Part shown: positions 1-11,731 of the stretch, one piece after another
Layout of the letters: each line of letters opens with the position of its first letter
Numbering within the stretch: position 1 is the stretch's first letter
Assembly (NCBI RefSeq): GCF_014203555.1
Contig: NZ_JACHJH010000003.1
Span: 332,899 to 396,898, forward strand
Length of the DNA stretch: 64,000 nucleotides
Direction: 5' to 3'
Origin: Streptomyces olivoverticillatus
GTDB taxonomy: Bacteria > Actinomycetota > Actinomycetes > Streptomycetales > Streptomycetaceae
Notes under the pieces: model-generated
The model's input: the letters and a program-made list of their open reading frames with translations, nothing else
What the model was told of the DNA's origin: nothing
Database searches by the model: none
Position numbers and translations under genes: made by a program

Positions 1-2277
<2,277 letters not shown>

Positions 2278-2283
2278 CGCGAA

Positions 2284-2323
2284 CGGTGCCGTCCGCCCGG
2301 ATCCCTCCGGGCGGACGGCACCG
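2284..2323. terminator. Bidirectional terminator hairpin
   Basis: A perfect 17-bp inverted repeat (2284-2300 and 2307-2323) with a 6-base loop lies between the convergent cholesterol oxidase and PIG-L genes. It has no long T run, as is usual in Streptomyces. It can serve both strands. Confidence 0.85.
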
Positions 2324-2342
2324 CATGCGTCGCCTGCGTTCC

Positions 2343-4499
2343 CTACGAGCTCTGCAGGTCGCTGCTGACCTTGCCGTCCTGGGAGATCCAGTCGTCGAAA
2401 GCGGTTCCCTTGCCGCGGGTGCTGCTGAGCCGTCCGTCCATGCCGAGCACGACCGCGACCGTACGGCCGCGGGCGTCCTGCGCGACGCCCGGCGTGGCGC
2501 GGTGCGCTATCCCCTCGTCCTGGCTCTGCCAGGGACCCGGGCGCCCCGAGCCCGCCGACAGACGCAGCCGGCCCTTGTCGTCGCGGGCGGCGAGCACGGT
2601 GGTGGTGCCGGACTGCTCCAGGGCCACCCGCCCGTAGCCGCCGATCGGCTCGCACTGGGTGGTGACCTTCCAGCCGCCGTTGCCCGGCCGGTCGGCGATC
2701 ACCACGCGCGCGGTGGACGGCTGGCGCATGGCCAGGCGCACGCCGTCGCCGGACAGCGGCGCCAGCGTCAGCGGGCCCGTGGCGGCGGGGAGCCGGGTCG
2801 GCTCGGCCATCTGCAGCGCGGCGCCGGGGGAGTCGGAGAACCAGTGGTGGACGGTCTTGGTGTCCGCGGCCACGACGTGGAGGCGGCCCTTGCCGTCGAG
2901 CACCGCGTCCAGCCCGTCCTCGACCTTCACCGGCTTCCCGGTGACCGGCAGCCCCTCCCAGTCCGTCCAGTCCTGCCCGCCCTTGCCGGTGCGGAAGCTC
3001 ACGCCGCCGTCCCAGTTCTTGACGAAGAGGTGGACGGAGCCGTCCTTGTCCGCGACGGCGACGGGGTAGCCCACCTCCATCGAGCGCTCCGGGTCGGATT
3101 CCGGCGAGCCGAGCGACTGCCAGGCGTCGAAGGCCGGAACGCCGCCCGGGCCCGTGGTGCCCTTCTGCTTCGCGGTCACGACCTCGCGCAGGTGCGGCTT
3201 GCCGGCCGTGGGCAGCACGGTGCGTATGGAGAACAGCTGGAGCGTGCCGTCGGCGTGGCGCAGCGCCTGCACCTGGCCCTCCAGCATCGTGCCCGGGACC
3301 GGGGAGGGCTTGGTCCAGGTCCCGCTGCCGGCCTTGGTCTCGGTCCAGCACTGCGCCTGGCCGTCCAGCAGCGCGAAGGCCGCGAGCCGCCCGTCGGGCA
3401 GCGGCTGCACCCAGCGCTGGGTGCCGGTCGCCCGGTGGCGCAGGTTGTCGGACCAGCGGGTGTCCTTCGAGCGGTTGCCGACCTTGCGGTCGCCGCAGCC
3501 GGCCGGGTCGCCGCAGTCCTTGCCGTCGGCCCAGCCGTAGATGTCGAGGAGCTGGATCTTGTGCTTGGTGGTGGCCCGGTCGAGGCTGTTGGGCAGCAGG
3601 GCCACCTCGTAGCCGACGTAGGTGTCCACGGCGGTCGGCCGGGAGTGCTTGCGGCCCCAGTACTGCTCCAGGGCGGCCTGGGCGAAATAGGCCGAAGTCG
3701 TATGGTCCTGGTGGTCGTAGTGGGATATGCCCTGCAATACGGGCGGGGTGTTGGGGTAGTGCGGCTCCTGCGCCCGGTGGGTCGGGTTCGGGTCGAGGGT
3801 GCGCACGACGGTGGGCTGGTAGCGCTCCAGCACGGCGGTGAGCGAGTCGATCACCTGCTGGCGGCTGTACTGGAAGGTGCGCCGGACCGGGCTCGCGGTG
3901 GGGACGAGCGTGGTGAGCCGCGGGGTCGCCCCCAGCCACAGGCCGCGCAGGCTGTCCTTGCGCGGTGCCTTGATGAACCGGGCCTCGATCAGCTCCATGA
4001 AGATCAACTGGACCTGCGGGGCGGCTTTGAGGGTGTGCAGCTCGACCTCGAAGCCGCGCAGCAGCGTCATCGGCTCCACCGTCCACGGGCTGAGCCAGTC
4101 GCCGGTGGCCATCTGGGCGGTCGCCTCGCGCAGGCCGTTGATCCGCGCCCGGACGAACTCGGGCCGCTTCTCGGGCATCTTGTTGTAACCGGGGGTGCGG
4201 GATAGGGCGTTGCGGCCGTCCGACTCACCGCCGGTCATGCAGACGGTGACCGTGGGGGCGCCACTGCGTATGGACTGCTCCAGCTCGGGGTTCATGAAGT
4301 ACAGCGAGTCGTCGGCGTGCGCCATGATGTGCACGAACGACTCGTTCGTCGCGGCCTTCGCGGGCCGCGCGGGGAACTCCGAGCGGTGCCCCTTGGACGT
4401 CGGGGCCAGCCACTGCCAGGCCCCGACCGCGCCCGTTCCGGCGAGCAGGCATCCGCCGGCCGCCTGGAGCACTCGTCGACGGGGTATTCGCCCTGGCAC
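2343..4499 (-). CDS. Secreted PIG-L/LmbE deacetylase with beta-propeller-like C-terminus
   Basis: Protein of 718 residues, GTG start preceded by GGAG/GAGG. A twin-arginine-like leader (RRRVLQAAGG) and hydrophobic stretch indicate export. Residues ~50-300 match the PIG-L/LmbE N-acetylglucosaminyl deacetylase family: the AHADDS metal motif near residue 60 and the later HYDHQDHTT histidine motif. From about residue 350 the protein has repeated Trp/Asp/Gly-rich segments (for example WSDNLRHRATGTQRW, FDAWQSLGSPE) typical of lectin-like or PLL-type beta-propellers, so it may bind a glycan while the first domain removes N-acetyl groups. The substrate is unknown. It is a single gene, convergent with choA. 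Confidence 0.8.
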   Translation of the reverse strand: MPGRIPRRRVLQAAGGCLLAGTGAVGAWQWLAPTSKGHRSEFPARPAKAATNESFVHIMAHADDSLYFMNPELEQSIRSGAPTVTVCMTGGESDGRNALSRTPGYNKMPEKRPEFVRARINGLREATAQMATGDWLSPWTVEPMTLLRGFEVELHTLKAAPQVQLIFMELIEARFIKAPRKDSLRGLWLGATPRLTTLVPTASPVRRTFQYSRQQVIDSLTAVLERYQPTVVRTLDPNPTHRAQEPHYPNTPPVLQGISHYDHQDHTTSAYFAQAALEQYWGRKHSRPTAVDTYVGYEVALLPNSLDRATTKHKIQLLDIYGWADGKDCGDPAGCGDRKVGNRSKDTRWSDNLRHRATGTQRWVQPLPDGRLAAFALLDGQAQCWTETKAGSGTWTKPSPVPGTMLEGQVQALRHADGTLQLFSIRTVLPTAGKPHLREVVTAKQKGTTGPGGVPAFDAWQSLGSPESDPERSMEVGYPVAVADKDGSVHLFVKNWDGGVSFRTGKGGQDWTDWEGLPVTGKPVKVEDGLDAVLDGKGRLHVVAADTKTVHHWFSDSPGAALQMAEPTRLPAATGPLTLAPLSGDGVRLAMRQPSTARVVIADRPGNGGWKVTTQCEPIGGYGRVALEQSGTTTVLAARDDKGRLRLSAGSGRPGPWQSQDEGIAHRATPGVAQDARGRTVAVVLGMDGRLSSTRGKGTAFDDWISQDGKVSSDLQSS

Positions 4500-4726
4500 G
4501 GGACCTCACCTATCTCCTGCGCCGACAGCGCGGTAGAGCACGGAACAAGGAAAGGGGCGATTGGAAGTCAATCGCCCGCTGATCATGATGCGATCCTATG
4601 ATCCGCAACCTGCCGTTTCCCCACTGTTGTGTAACAGCCGTGCGACGGCGAGGCATAGATTCCCATGCGATTGGGCAACGTGGCGCCGGGCCGGTCCCGG
4701 CGGGGTCGATCTGACGCCGACCGGGG

Positions 4727-5293
4727 TCAGGCCGGGGGGCTGTCGTTGAGGATCTTCTGGAAGAGGAAGTGATCCCTCCACTCCCCGTCGATGTGCAGAT
4801 ACCCCTTCGCGGTGCCGATCAGCTCGAACCCGCACTTGGCCAGCACCCGTTGGGAAGCCGCGTTGGCGAGGACGGTGCCGGCCTCGATCCGGTGCAGCCC
4901 GAGCCGCTCGTCCGCGTCCCGGCACGCGGCCGTCACGGCAGCCGTCGCCAGCCCGCGGCCCGTGTGGCCCGCGGCGATCCAGTAGCCGAGGTTGGTGCTG
5001 CGGAAAGAGGCCCGCACGATGTTGGAGAGGTTCACTATTCCGAGGATCTCGCCGTGGCCGTCGGCCAGTACCCAGGGCATCGCCCGGCCGGCCCGGCGCA
5101 GCTCGAGCAGCTCCGCGAGCCGGGCCGCCTGTCCCTCCGTGGTGAAGAAGCCGTCCGGCCGGACGGGCTCCCACGGCCGCAGGTGCTCACGGCTGTTGCG
5201 GTAGGCCCGGGCCAGGGCCACCGCGTCGGCGGCGCTCACCGGTCGCAGGACGACGTCCGGGGCAAGGGCGATGACAGGAGGGTCGCTGATCAT
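4727..5293 (-). CDS. GNAT family N-acetyltransferase (RimJ/RimL type)
   Basis: Protein of 188 residues if it starts at the ATG of MISDPP; the frame stays open upstream to 5380 but that stretch lacks conserved sequence. The acetyl-CoA-binding region is seen as GYWIAAGHTGRGLAT, followed by EAGTVLANAASQRVLAKCGF and GTAKGYLHIDGEWRDH, the signature of RimJ/RimL-like N-terminal or small-molecule acetyltransferases. A GTGAGGGG run abuts the start codon with almost no spacing, so translation may be leaderless. Target unknown. Confidence 0.85.
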   Translation of the reverse strand: MISDPPVIALAPDVVLRPVSAADAVALARAYRNSREHLRPWEPVRPDGFFTTEGQAARLAELLELRRAGRAMPWVLADGHGEILGIVNLSNIVRASFRSTNLGYWIAAGHTGRGLATAAVTAACRDADERLGLHRIEAGTVLANAASQRVLAKCGFELIGTAKGYLHIDGEWRDHFLFQKILNDSPPA

Positions 5294-5469
5294 CCCCTCA
5301 CCGTAGGCCGGTCCGGGGCACGGTGGTGTACCGCGCCCCGGAAGCGTCCGCTCCGGCCGTAGGTCATACCCGGGTATCACCCGGCGGTTGGCTCCCCGGT
5401 GTGACGCCCGGCGCCCCGTCCGCCTCCTACGTTCCCCCTCGTCACACAGGAGAACGAGAGGGAGGCGCC

Positions 5470-6582
5470 ATGCGCCGCTTCAAGCGCACACTGGCCGCCG
5501 TCGCACTGATGACGACCGTGATGGCGGGCACGGCGGGCTGGGCGGTGGGCGGCGAGCAGAGCGCCGTCACCGGCCCGCCCGCCGGCGCCGGGGCGTGGCG
5601 CGCCGACCGCTCCCTCCACCGGCCCCTGCCCGACCCGGCCACCGCGGCACCGGCCGACGTCGCCCGATTCTTCGCCGCCCTCGACGAGACCGACCGGCAC
5701 CGGCTGGCGGCCCGCCACCCCCTGATCGTCGGCAACCTCGACGGCGCTCCCGTCCCGCTGCGCTACGAAGCCAACAGGCGGGCCATCGAAGACGAACGGG
5801 CGAAGGAGCCGGCGGGCAGCGCCCTCGCCGAGCGCTACACCCGCCTCCTGGAGCCCGGCCGTCACCTCCTCGCCTTCGACCCGCGCGGACGGGGTCAACT
5901 GGCCGAAGTCTACGGAGACTTGACGACGGCCCGGCATGTCGCGGCCCTCGTCCCCGGCTCGGACACCGACCTCGCCTCCTTCGACCGTACGGACCGCCTC
6001 GGCACCCCGGGCGCGATGGCCCGCTCCCTGTACGCCGAGATGGCCCGCCAGGCGCCGCACACCCCGTCCGCCGTGATCGCCTGGGCCGGCTACACGACCC
6101 CGGTCGGCGTCGGCCTGGACGCCGCCACCGGCCGCCTGGCCCAAGCGGCGGCCCCTCGCCTGACCCGCTTCCTCACGGGCCTGGCCGCAACGGGCGCCGT
6201 GGCGCCAGCCGTCTTCTGCCACAGCTACGGTTCGGTCGTCTGCGGTCTGGCCGCCCCGGCCCTGGACGCCGCGAAGGCGACGGACCTGGTCGTCCTGGCC
6301 AGCCCCGGCATTCGCGCCTCCTCGGCCGCCGCCCTGCGCACGGGCGCCCGCGTCTGGGCGGTCCGCCGCAACGAGGCCGACTGGATCGGCGACGTCCCCC
6401 ACGTCAACGTCTTCGGCCTGGGCCACGGCGCGGACCCGACCTCCCCCTCCTTCGGCGCCCGCCCCGTCCCCTCGGGCGGGGCCCACGGTCACAGCGACTA
6501 CTTCAGGGAGGGAACCGAGTCGCTGCGCGACTGCGCGGGGATAGCGGTGGGCGAGACGGCCCACCTGCTGCCGCCCCGCTGA
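5470..6582 (+). CDS. Secreted alpha/beta hydrolase (DUF1023-like)
   Basis: Protein of 370 residues, ATG preceded by GAGGGAGG at good spacing; the longer upstream frame was rejected for that reason. A signal peptide is clear (RRFKRTLAAVALMTTVMAGTAGWA). The core resembles the DUF1023 alpha/beta-hydrolase family: the nucleophile elbow CHSYGSV near residue 250, an Asp/Asn region after the elbow, and a late His in GAHGHSDYF. Families of this kind are secreted esterase-like enzymes of unknown substrate. It is monocistronic and convergent with the polyprenyl synthase, with only 19 bases between stop codons. Confidence 0.8.
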   Translation: MRRFKRTLAAVALMTTVMAGTAGWAVGGEQSAVTGPPAGAGAWRADRSLHRPLPDPATAAPADVARFFAALDETDRHRLAARHPLIVGNLDGAPVPLRYEANRRAIEDERAKEPAGSALAERYTRLLEPGRHLLAFDPRGRGQLAEVYGDLTTARHVAALVPGSDTDLASFDRTDRLGTPGAMARSLYAEMARQAPHTPSAVIAWAGYTTPVGVGLDAATGRLAQAAAPRLTRFLTGLAATGAVAPAVFCHSYGSVVCGLAAPALDAAKATDLVVLASPGIRASSAAALRTGARVWAVRRNEADWIGDVPHVNVFGLGHGADPTSPSFGARPVPSGGAHGHSDYFREGTESLRDCAGIAVGETAHLLPPR

Positions 6583-6601
6583 ACCTCTTACTTCGTACCG
6601 C

Positions 6602-7660
6602 TTATACGTACCGCGCCAACAAGTACTCCGACAGCCCCATCAGCTCGTCGGCCGCACCCGGCGCCAGAGGCGCGCTCGTCAGGTGATCGCAGGCGGCGGC
6701 GATGAGCGTGCGGGCCTGGGTGAGGGTGGCGGTGCGGGCTCCCGTGCGTTCCATCAAGGTGGCCGCCCGGTGCGCCGTGGCCTCGGTCAAGGGTGCGGGC
6801 GAGGACAGGAGCGCGGCGAGTTCACGGCTGTCCGGGGTGGACGCGGACAGGGCCGCCAGCACGGGCAGCGTCTTCTTCTTGCGGAAGAGGTCGCCGTGTA
6901 CGGGCTTGCCGGTGGCCCGCGGATCGCCCCAGGTGCCCAGCACGTCGTCCACCGCCTGGAAGGCGGTGCCCAGCAGGCGTCCCGCCTCGGTGAGGGCGAG
7001 GACCACCGGCGGGTGCGCGCCCGCGAGGACCGGGCCCAGGGCCAGGGCGCAGCCCAGCAGGGACCCCGTCTTACCGGCGGCCATGGCCAGGTATTCGGGC
7101 AGGGTGACGGCCTCCGGGCCGGTCCACGGCCGGTCCTCGAAGAGCAGGTCGTCCGCCTGGCCGTGCACCAACTCCCGCAAGGCCGCAGCCAGCAGGCCCA
7201 CGGCCGCTCCGCTGCGCGCGCCGCCGCCGCGGGCGAGGGTCTCCGCCGCGAGCGCGAACAACGCGTCGCCCGCCAGCACCGCGGGGCCGGTGCCGAACGC
7301 CTTCCAGGCGCTGTCGCGGTGCCGCCGCCGTTCGTCGCCGTCCATGATGTCGTCGTGCACGAGCGTGAAGGTGTGCACCAGCTCCACCGCGACCGCCGCC
7401 GCCACGGCCGCCTCCTCGGGTGCCCCCGCGGCCTCGGCGCCGAGGACGGCCAGGGCCGGACGGATCCCCTTGCCCCCGGCGGTCGCCGCGGGGCTGCCGT
7501 CGGCCTCGCACCAGCCCAGCGCGTAGCCGGCCATCCGGCGGGGCCAGGGATGCAGGGTCCCGACCGCTTCCTTCAACGCGGGCTCCACCAGCGCCTGGCA
7601 GCGTTCCAGCGCATCACGCGCGGACGCGCGCCGGTCCTCCAGCGTGGTTTGTGGTGTCAC
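6602..7660 (-). CDS. Polyprenyl diphosphate synthase
   Basis: Trans-isoprenyl diphosphate synthase of 352 residues that condenses isopentenyl diphosphate with an allylic diphosphate. The first aspartate-rich motif is LVHDDIMDGDE (about residues 99-109) and the second is QAVDDVLGTWGD (~235), with Gly replacing the last Asp, as in several actinobacterial GGPP synthases. The conserved GDLFRKKKTLPVL Lys-rich stretch follows. The GTG start overlaps the stop of the upstream TPR gene by four bases (GTGA), indicating translational coupling. Chain length cannot be read with certainty; the bulky residues before the first motif suggest C10-C20. It could supply precursors to terpene pathways elsewhere, including the 2-MIB operon 21 kb away, but that link is inference. 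Confidence 0.9.
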   Translation of the reverse strand: MTPQTTLEDRRASARDALERCQALVEPALKEAVGTLHPWPRRMAGYALGWCEADGSPAATAGGKGIRPALAVLGAEAAGAPEEAAVAAAVAVELVHTFTLVHDDIMDGDERRRHRDSAWKAFGTGPAVLAGDALFALAAETLARGGGARSGAAVGLLAAALRELVHGQADDLLFEDRPWTGPEAVTLPEYLAMAAGKTGSLLGCALALGPVLAGAHPPVVLALTEAGRLLGTAFQAVDDVLGTWGDPRATGKPVHGDLFRKKKTLPVLAALSASTPDSRELAALLSSPAPLTEATAHRAATLMERTGARTATLTQARTLIAAACDHLTSAPLAPGAADELMGLSEYLLARYV

Positions 7661-8709
7661 GGGCGTCCCGCCGATCCCGCGTCCGCGGGGACCAGGCCGA
7701 GATCGGTCCGGGCCCGCTCGACCATGTCCCGGGCGTGCCGCAGGCCCAGCCCGTCGAGGGTGCGGTGCAGCTCGTCGAGGTCGGCGGCGGTCGCCGCCCG
7801 CTCCCGCCCGAGCCGTGCCTCGGCTTTGACCAGGCCGAGCCGGGCGAGCGCTGTGCCACGCGGCTCGGACATCTTGGTGAACTCGTCCAGCGCACCGGCG
7901 TAGACCACGCGCGCCTCCTCGTAACGGCCCGCGCGGTAGAGAACATTGCCGCGCATCTTGTGATTGTATGCCAGCGCGCTGACCAGCCCCATACGGCGGC
8001 AGGCGGTCTCGGCGCGGGAGAGCAGGTCCAGCGCCCGCTCGCTCTCGCCGCGCAGCGAGAGCACGTCGGCTATGCCGCGCAGGGCCCAGGCGTGCCCCCG
8101 GGTGTCGTCGGCCCGGGCGGCTATCTGCGCCGCCTCCTCGAACATGGCCAGCGCCTTGTCGTACGCCCCGGTGTTGCGGTGGATCTGTGCGATGCCCTCC
8201 AGGGCCCACACGGTGTGCCGGGCCTCGCCGCGCCGTCTGGCCTCGGCCAGGAGTTGCTCGTGCAGTTCGGCGACGGCCTGGTAGTCGCCGCGGATCCGGC
8301 CGGTCTCGGCCAGCCCGGCCAGCGAGTAGCCGCGGGCCACGACGTCCCCGCCCCGCTTCGCCAGTTCGGCGGCTATGGTCAGCCAGCGCATGGCGAGGGC
8401 CAGGTCGCCGCACTGCCGGGCCAGGGTGCCGCCGCTCCACACCGCCCAGGCCATCGCGCCCTCGTCCCCGGCGCGCCGGGCGGCCCGGTAGCTGTCCTTC
8501 CACGCCTGCTCGGCCTGTGCCACCCGGCCCAGGCGCCGGCTCGCCTCGGCGACGGCGAGCCCCGCGTGTGCGGATTCCAGGGCGTCGTCGGCCCGTTCGG
8601 CCTCCCGCAGCCGGTCCAGCGCCGTGCGCAGGACGTCGTCGAGGGAGGAGTTGACCGAGAGTTCCCCCAGTGCGCCGCGGTATTCGGGGGCGAATGCCTT
8701 GCCGTACAT
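7657..8709 (-). CDS. TPR-repeat protein
   Basis: Protein of 350 residues made almost wholly of tetratricopeptide helices; repeats are easy to see from LGRVAQAEQAWKDSYRAAR through TGAYDKALAMFEEAAQIA, GESERALDLLSRAE and AGRYEEARVVYAGALDEF. No signal peptide or membrane segment, so probably cytoplasmic. It resembles the TPR part of actinobacterial scaffold/regulator proteins but has no DNA-binding or ATPase domain. It is the first gene of a two-gene operon with the polyprenyl synthase (4-base overlap), which suggests a protein-protein role with or around that enzyme. Its true function is unknown. Confidence 0.8.
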   Translation of the reverse strand: MYGKAFAPEYRGALGELSVNSSLDDVLRTALDRLREAERADDALESAHAGLAVAEASRRLGRVAQAEQAWKDSYRAARRAGDEGAMAWAVWSGGTLARQCGDLALAMRWLTIAAELAKRGGDVVARGYSLAGLAETGRIRGDYQAVAELHEQLLAEARRRGEARHTVWALEGIAQIHRNTGAYDKALAMFEEAAQIAARADDTRGHAWALRGIADVLSLRGESERALDLLSRAETACRRMGLVSALAYNHKMRGNVLYRAGRYEEARVVYAGALDEFTKMSEPRGTALARLGLVKAEARLGRERAATAADLDELHRTLDGLGLRHARDMVERARTDLGLVPADAGSAGRP

Positions 8710-8956
8710 GACTGCCTCTCCACTGGCCGTTTCCTGTCTCCCTAGAAGCTATGGCCAGAGATCGGCCGGAGTGATCCGTCCATGAGCCGGTCTGCCCGTA
8801 CCTCTGCGGACGGGTTCCGGCGGGCGGTGTCATCCCCGAGATGTACACCCCGTGCTACGTGAGTCCACCAGGCACCGGGACGGTGTCATGCATTCCGGTT
8901 CACCTGGTAGTTTCAGCGAGTTGATCATGTATACACACCGAGTTAAGGAAGCATCA

Positions 8957-10576
8957 GTGGCCCGCCACCGTATTCGCCGCTTAGGCCGTCTCGCCGGATG
9001 CGCCACGGCCTCGGCCGTCACCCTCGCCGTCCTGCCCGCCGGCCCGGCCTTCGCCGACGACTCCGCCACCCCGCACCTGGACGCGGTCGAGCGGACGCTG
9101 CGTCAGGTCTCGCCCGGCCTCGAAGGGGACGTCTGGGAGCGGACCTCGGGCAACAGGCTGGACGCCTCGGCCGCCGATCCGGCCGACTGGCTTCTGCAGA
9201 CGCCCGGTTGCTGGGGCGACGACAAGTGCACCGAGCGGACCGGGACGAAGCGGCTGCTCGCCAAGATGACCGAGAACATCTCCAAGGCGACCCGCACCGT
9301 CGACATCTCCACGCTGGCGCCGTTCCCCGACGGCGCGTTCCAGGACGCCATCGTCGCCGGCCTGAAGGCCTCGACGGCCGCGGGCAACAAGCTGAAGGTC
9401 CGCATACTCGTCGGCGCCGCGCCGGTCTACCACCTGAACGTGGTGCCCTCGAAGTACCGCGACGAGCTCCAGGGCAAGCTCGGCAAGGCCGCCGACGACA
9501 TCACCCTGAACGTCGCGTCGATGACGACGTCCAAGACCGCGTTCTCCTGGAACCACTCCAAACTCCTCGTCGTCGACGGGCAGTCGGCGGTCACCGGCGG
9601 CATCAACAACTGGAAGGGCGACTACCTCGACACCGCCCACCCGGTGACCGACGTCGACCTGGCCCTGACCGGGCCCGCCGCCGGCACCGCCGGGCGGTAC
9701 CTGGACCAGCTGTGGACCTGGACCTGTCAGAACAAGAGCAACATCGCCAGCGTCTGGTTCGCCGCCTCGGGCAGCGGCGACTGCATGCCGACGATGGAGA
9801 AGGACGCGGCGCCCAAGACGGCGGCCGCCACCGGCAACGTGCCGGTGATCGCCGTCGGTGGCCTCGGCGTGGGCATCAAGGACTCCGACCCGTCCTCGCC
9901 CTTCCGCCCCACCCTGCCGACCGCCCCCGACACCAAGTGCGTGGTGGGCCTGCACGACAACACCAACGGCGACCGCGACTACGACACGGTCAACCCCGAG
10001 GAGAGCGCACTGCGCTCGCTGATCTCCAGCGCCGGCAGCCACATCGAGATCTCCCAGCAGGACCTCAACGCGACCTGCCCGCCGCTGCCGCGCTACGACG
10101 TGCGCATCTACGACGCCCTCGCCGCCAAGCTCGCCGCGGGCGTCAAGGTCCGCATCGTGGTCAGCGACCCGGCCAACCGCGGCGCCGTGGGCAGCGGCGG
10201 CTATTCGCAGATCAAGTCCCTGTCCGAGATCAGCGACGTGCTCCGCAACCGCCTCGCCCAGGTCACCGGGGACCAGCAGCGCGCCAAGGCGGCGCTGTGC
10301 TCGAACCTGCAGCTGGCCACCTTCCGCAGCTCCCCGAGTGCCAAGTGGGCCGACGGACACCCGTACGCCCAGCACCACAAGCTGATCTCCGTCGACGGCT
10401 CTGCCTTCTACATCGGCTCCAAGAACCTGTACCCCTCATGGCTGCAGGACTTCGGCTACATCGTGGAGAGCCCGGAGGCCGCGGGGCAACTCGACACCAA
10501 GCTGCTCCAGCCGCAGTGGAAGTACTCGCAGGAAACGGCCACGGTCGACTACACGCGGGGCATTTGCTCCCTGTGA
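8957..10576 (+). CDS. pld: Secreted phospholipase D
   Basis: Streptomyces-type PLD of 539 residues, which hydrolyses or transphosphatidylates phospholipids outside the cell. Both HKD catalytic motifs are intact: NHSKLLVVD with His200/Lys202/Asp207 and QHHKLISVD with His473/Lys475/Asp480. A signal peptide of ~33 residues ends PAFA before [12 protein letters not shown], matching known mature PLD starts. The GTG at 8957 was chosen because AAGGAAG precedes it; the frame is open further upstream. Residue Leu9 is encoded by TTA (8981-8983), so translation may depend on the bldA tRNA and be tied to development. A strong hairpin follows. Confidence 0.95.
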   Translation: MARHRIRRLGRLAGCATASAVTLAVLPAGPAFADDSATPHLDAVERTLRQVSPGLEGDVWERTSGNRLDASAADPADWLLQTPGCWGDDKCTERTGTKRLLAKMTENISKATRTVDISTLAPFPDGAFQDAIVAGLKASTAAGNKLKVRILVGAAPVYHLNVVPSKYRDELQGKLGKAADDITLNVASMTTSKTAFSWNHSKLLVVDGQSAVTGGINNWKGDYLDTAHPVTDVDLALTGPAAGTAGRYLDQLWTWTCQNKSNIASVWFAASGSGDCMPTMEKDAAPKTAAATGNVPVIAVGGLGVGIKDSDPSSPFRPTLPTAPDTKCVVGLHDNTNGDRDYDTVNPEESALRSLISSAGSHIEISQQDLNATCPPLPRYDVRIYDALAAKLAAGVKVRIVVSDPANRGAVGSGGYSQIKSLSEISDVLRNRLAQVTGDQQRAKAALCSNLQLATFRSSPSAKWADGHPYAQHHKLISVDGSAFYIGSKNLYPSWLQDFGYIVESPEAAGQLDTKLLQPQWKYSQETATVDYTRGICSL

Positions 10577-10583
10577 GCCGGCG

Positions 10584-10612
10584 GGTGCCCGCACCGCACA
10601 GGTGCGGGCACC
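10584..10612 (+). terminator. Terminator hairpin after phospholipase D
   Basis: A perfect 12-bp stem (10584-10595 with 10601-10612) and 5-base loop begins 7 bases after the PLD stop codon. Confidence 0.8.
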
Positions 10613-10743
10613 GTGTCCAACGAGACTTCGGCCGATAAGACCATCCCTTTTCACTCTTTGGTGAACAGAATTTCTCCGGACTCCCGGGGGAGTGCAACCA
10701 TGCGCTCGCCCGAATCCGATGAGCGAGGAATTCTGGAGACCAC

Positions 10744-11670
10744 ATGGAACGATGCGGGGGACGTGCGGTCCGTCGATGGGGAGCGGCGCTGACCGCCTCG
10801 GCCGCGGCCGTCGCGATCACCCTCCCGGCGGCCACCGCGCAGGCGGCGGACGGCCCGGCGGGAATCGGCGCCAAGGGCGCCTACCTGCTCGACAGCGGCG
10901 CCAACCGGCCGCTGTGGAGCAGGGCCGCGGACACCCGGCGGCAGATGGCCAGCACCACCAAGATCATGACAGCCGTCGTGGTCCTGGACGGCCACGCCGC
11001 GGACCTGGACAAGCAGATCACCGTCAAGCAGGCCTACCGCGACTGGGTCGCCGACCACGCCGCCAGCACCGCCGACCTGCGCACCGGCGACAAGCTGACC
11101 GTACGGCAGCTGCTCTACGGCCTGATGCTGCCCTCCGGCTGCGACGCCGCGTATGCGCTCGCCGACACCTTCGGCAGCGGCGACACCGAAGAGGAACGCG
11201 CCGAGTCGTTCATCGGAAAGATGAACGAAAAGGCCGTCGAACTGGGCCTGCGCAATACCCATTACGATTCGTTCGACGGAATTTCCGCGCACGGCGGCAA
11301 CTACACCACGCCGCGCGACCTGGCGCAGCTTTCCCGGCACGCGCTCGGAAACGGCACATTCGCCACCGTGATGAAGTCGATGAGCGTCGTGCAGAAGGCG
11401 AAGAACGTCGACCGCATCTACACCTGGTACAACACCAACAAGCTGCTGGGTTCCTACCAGGGCGTGATCGGCATCAAGACCGGCTCGACGCGAGCCGCCG
11501 GCCCCTGTCTGACGTTCGCCGCCCGGCGCGGCGGCCGTACGGTCGTGGGCGTCATCCTCAACGACCCGACCGGCCGCTACCCCGACGCCGCGAAGATGCT
11601 GGACTACGCCTTCCGCACGCGCACGCCCATGAAGCTGCGCCAACTGCCCTTCGGCGCACACGAGGACTGA
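10744..11670 (+). CDS. Serine-type D-alanyl-D-alanine carboxypeptidase
   Basis: Penicillin-binding-protein-family (S11) peptidoglycan carboxypeptidase of 308 residues with a cleavable signal (TASAAAVAITLPAATAQAA). The three active-site motifs are present in order: SxxK as STTK (~76), the SxN motif as SGCDAAYAL (~138) and KTG as GIKTGST (~245). The middle motif carries Cys in place of the usual Asn. No C-terminal amphipathic anchor is obvious, so the protein may be secreted freely. Monocistronic between two terminators. Confidence 0.92.
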   Translation: MERCGGRAVRRWGAALTASAAAVAITLPAATAQAADGPAGIGAKGAYLLDSGANRPLWSRAADTRRQMASTTKIMTAVVVLDGHAADLDKQITVKQAYRDWVADHAASTADLRTGDKLTVRQLLYGLMLPSGCDAAYALADTFGSGDTEEERAESFIGKMNEKAVELGLRNTHYDSFDGISAHGGNYTTPRDLAQLSRHALGNGTFATVMKSMSVVQKAKNVDRIYTWYNTNKLLGSYQGVIGIKTGSTRAAGPCLTFAARRGGRTVVGVILNDPTGRYPDAAKMLDYAFRTRTPMKLRQLPFGAHED

Positions 11671-11681
11671 CGGCGGAACCA

Positions 11682-11728
11682 CGACGCCCGGGCTCCGGCG
11701 GCCGCGGGCCACCGGAGCCCGGGCGTCG
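11682..11728. terminator. Bidirectional terminator hairpin
   Basis: Perfect 17-bp stem (11682-11698 with 11712-11728) and 13-base loop, between the convergent carboxypeptidase and alpha/beta hydrolase genes. Confidence 0.85.
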
Positions 11729-11731
11729 GTG

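Noticed and set aside
8981..10378. Long minus-strand open frame opposite phospholipase D
   Set aside because: The plus strand encodes a complete PLD with both HKD motifs; the opposite frame is a GC-bias shadow.
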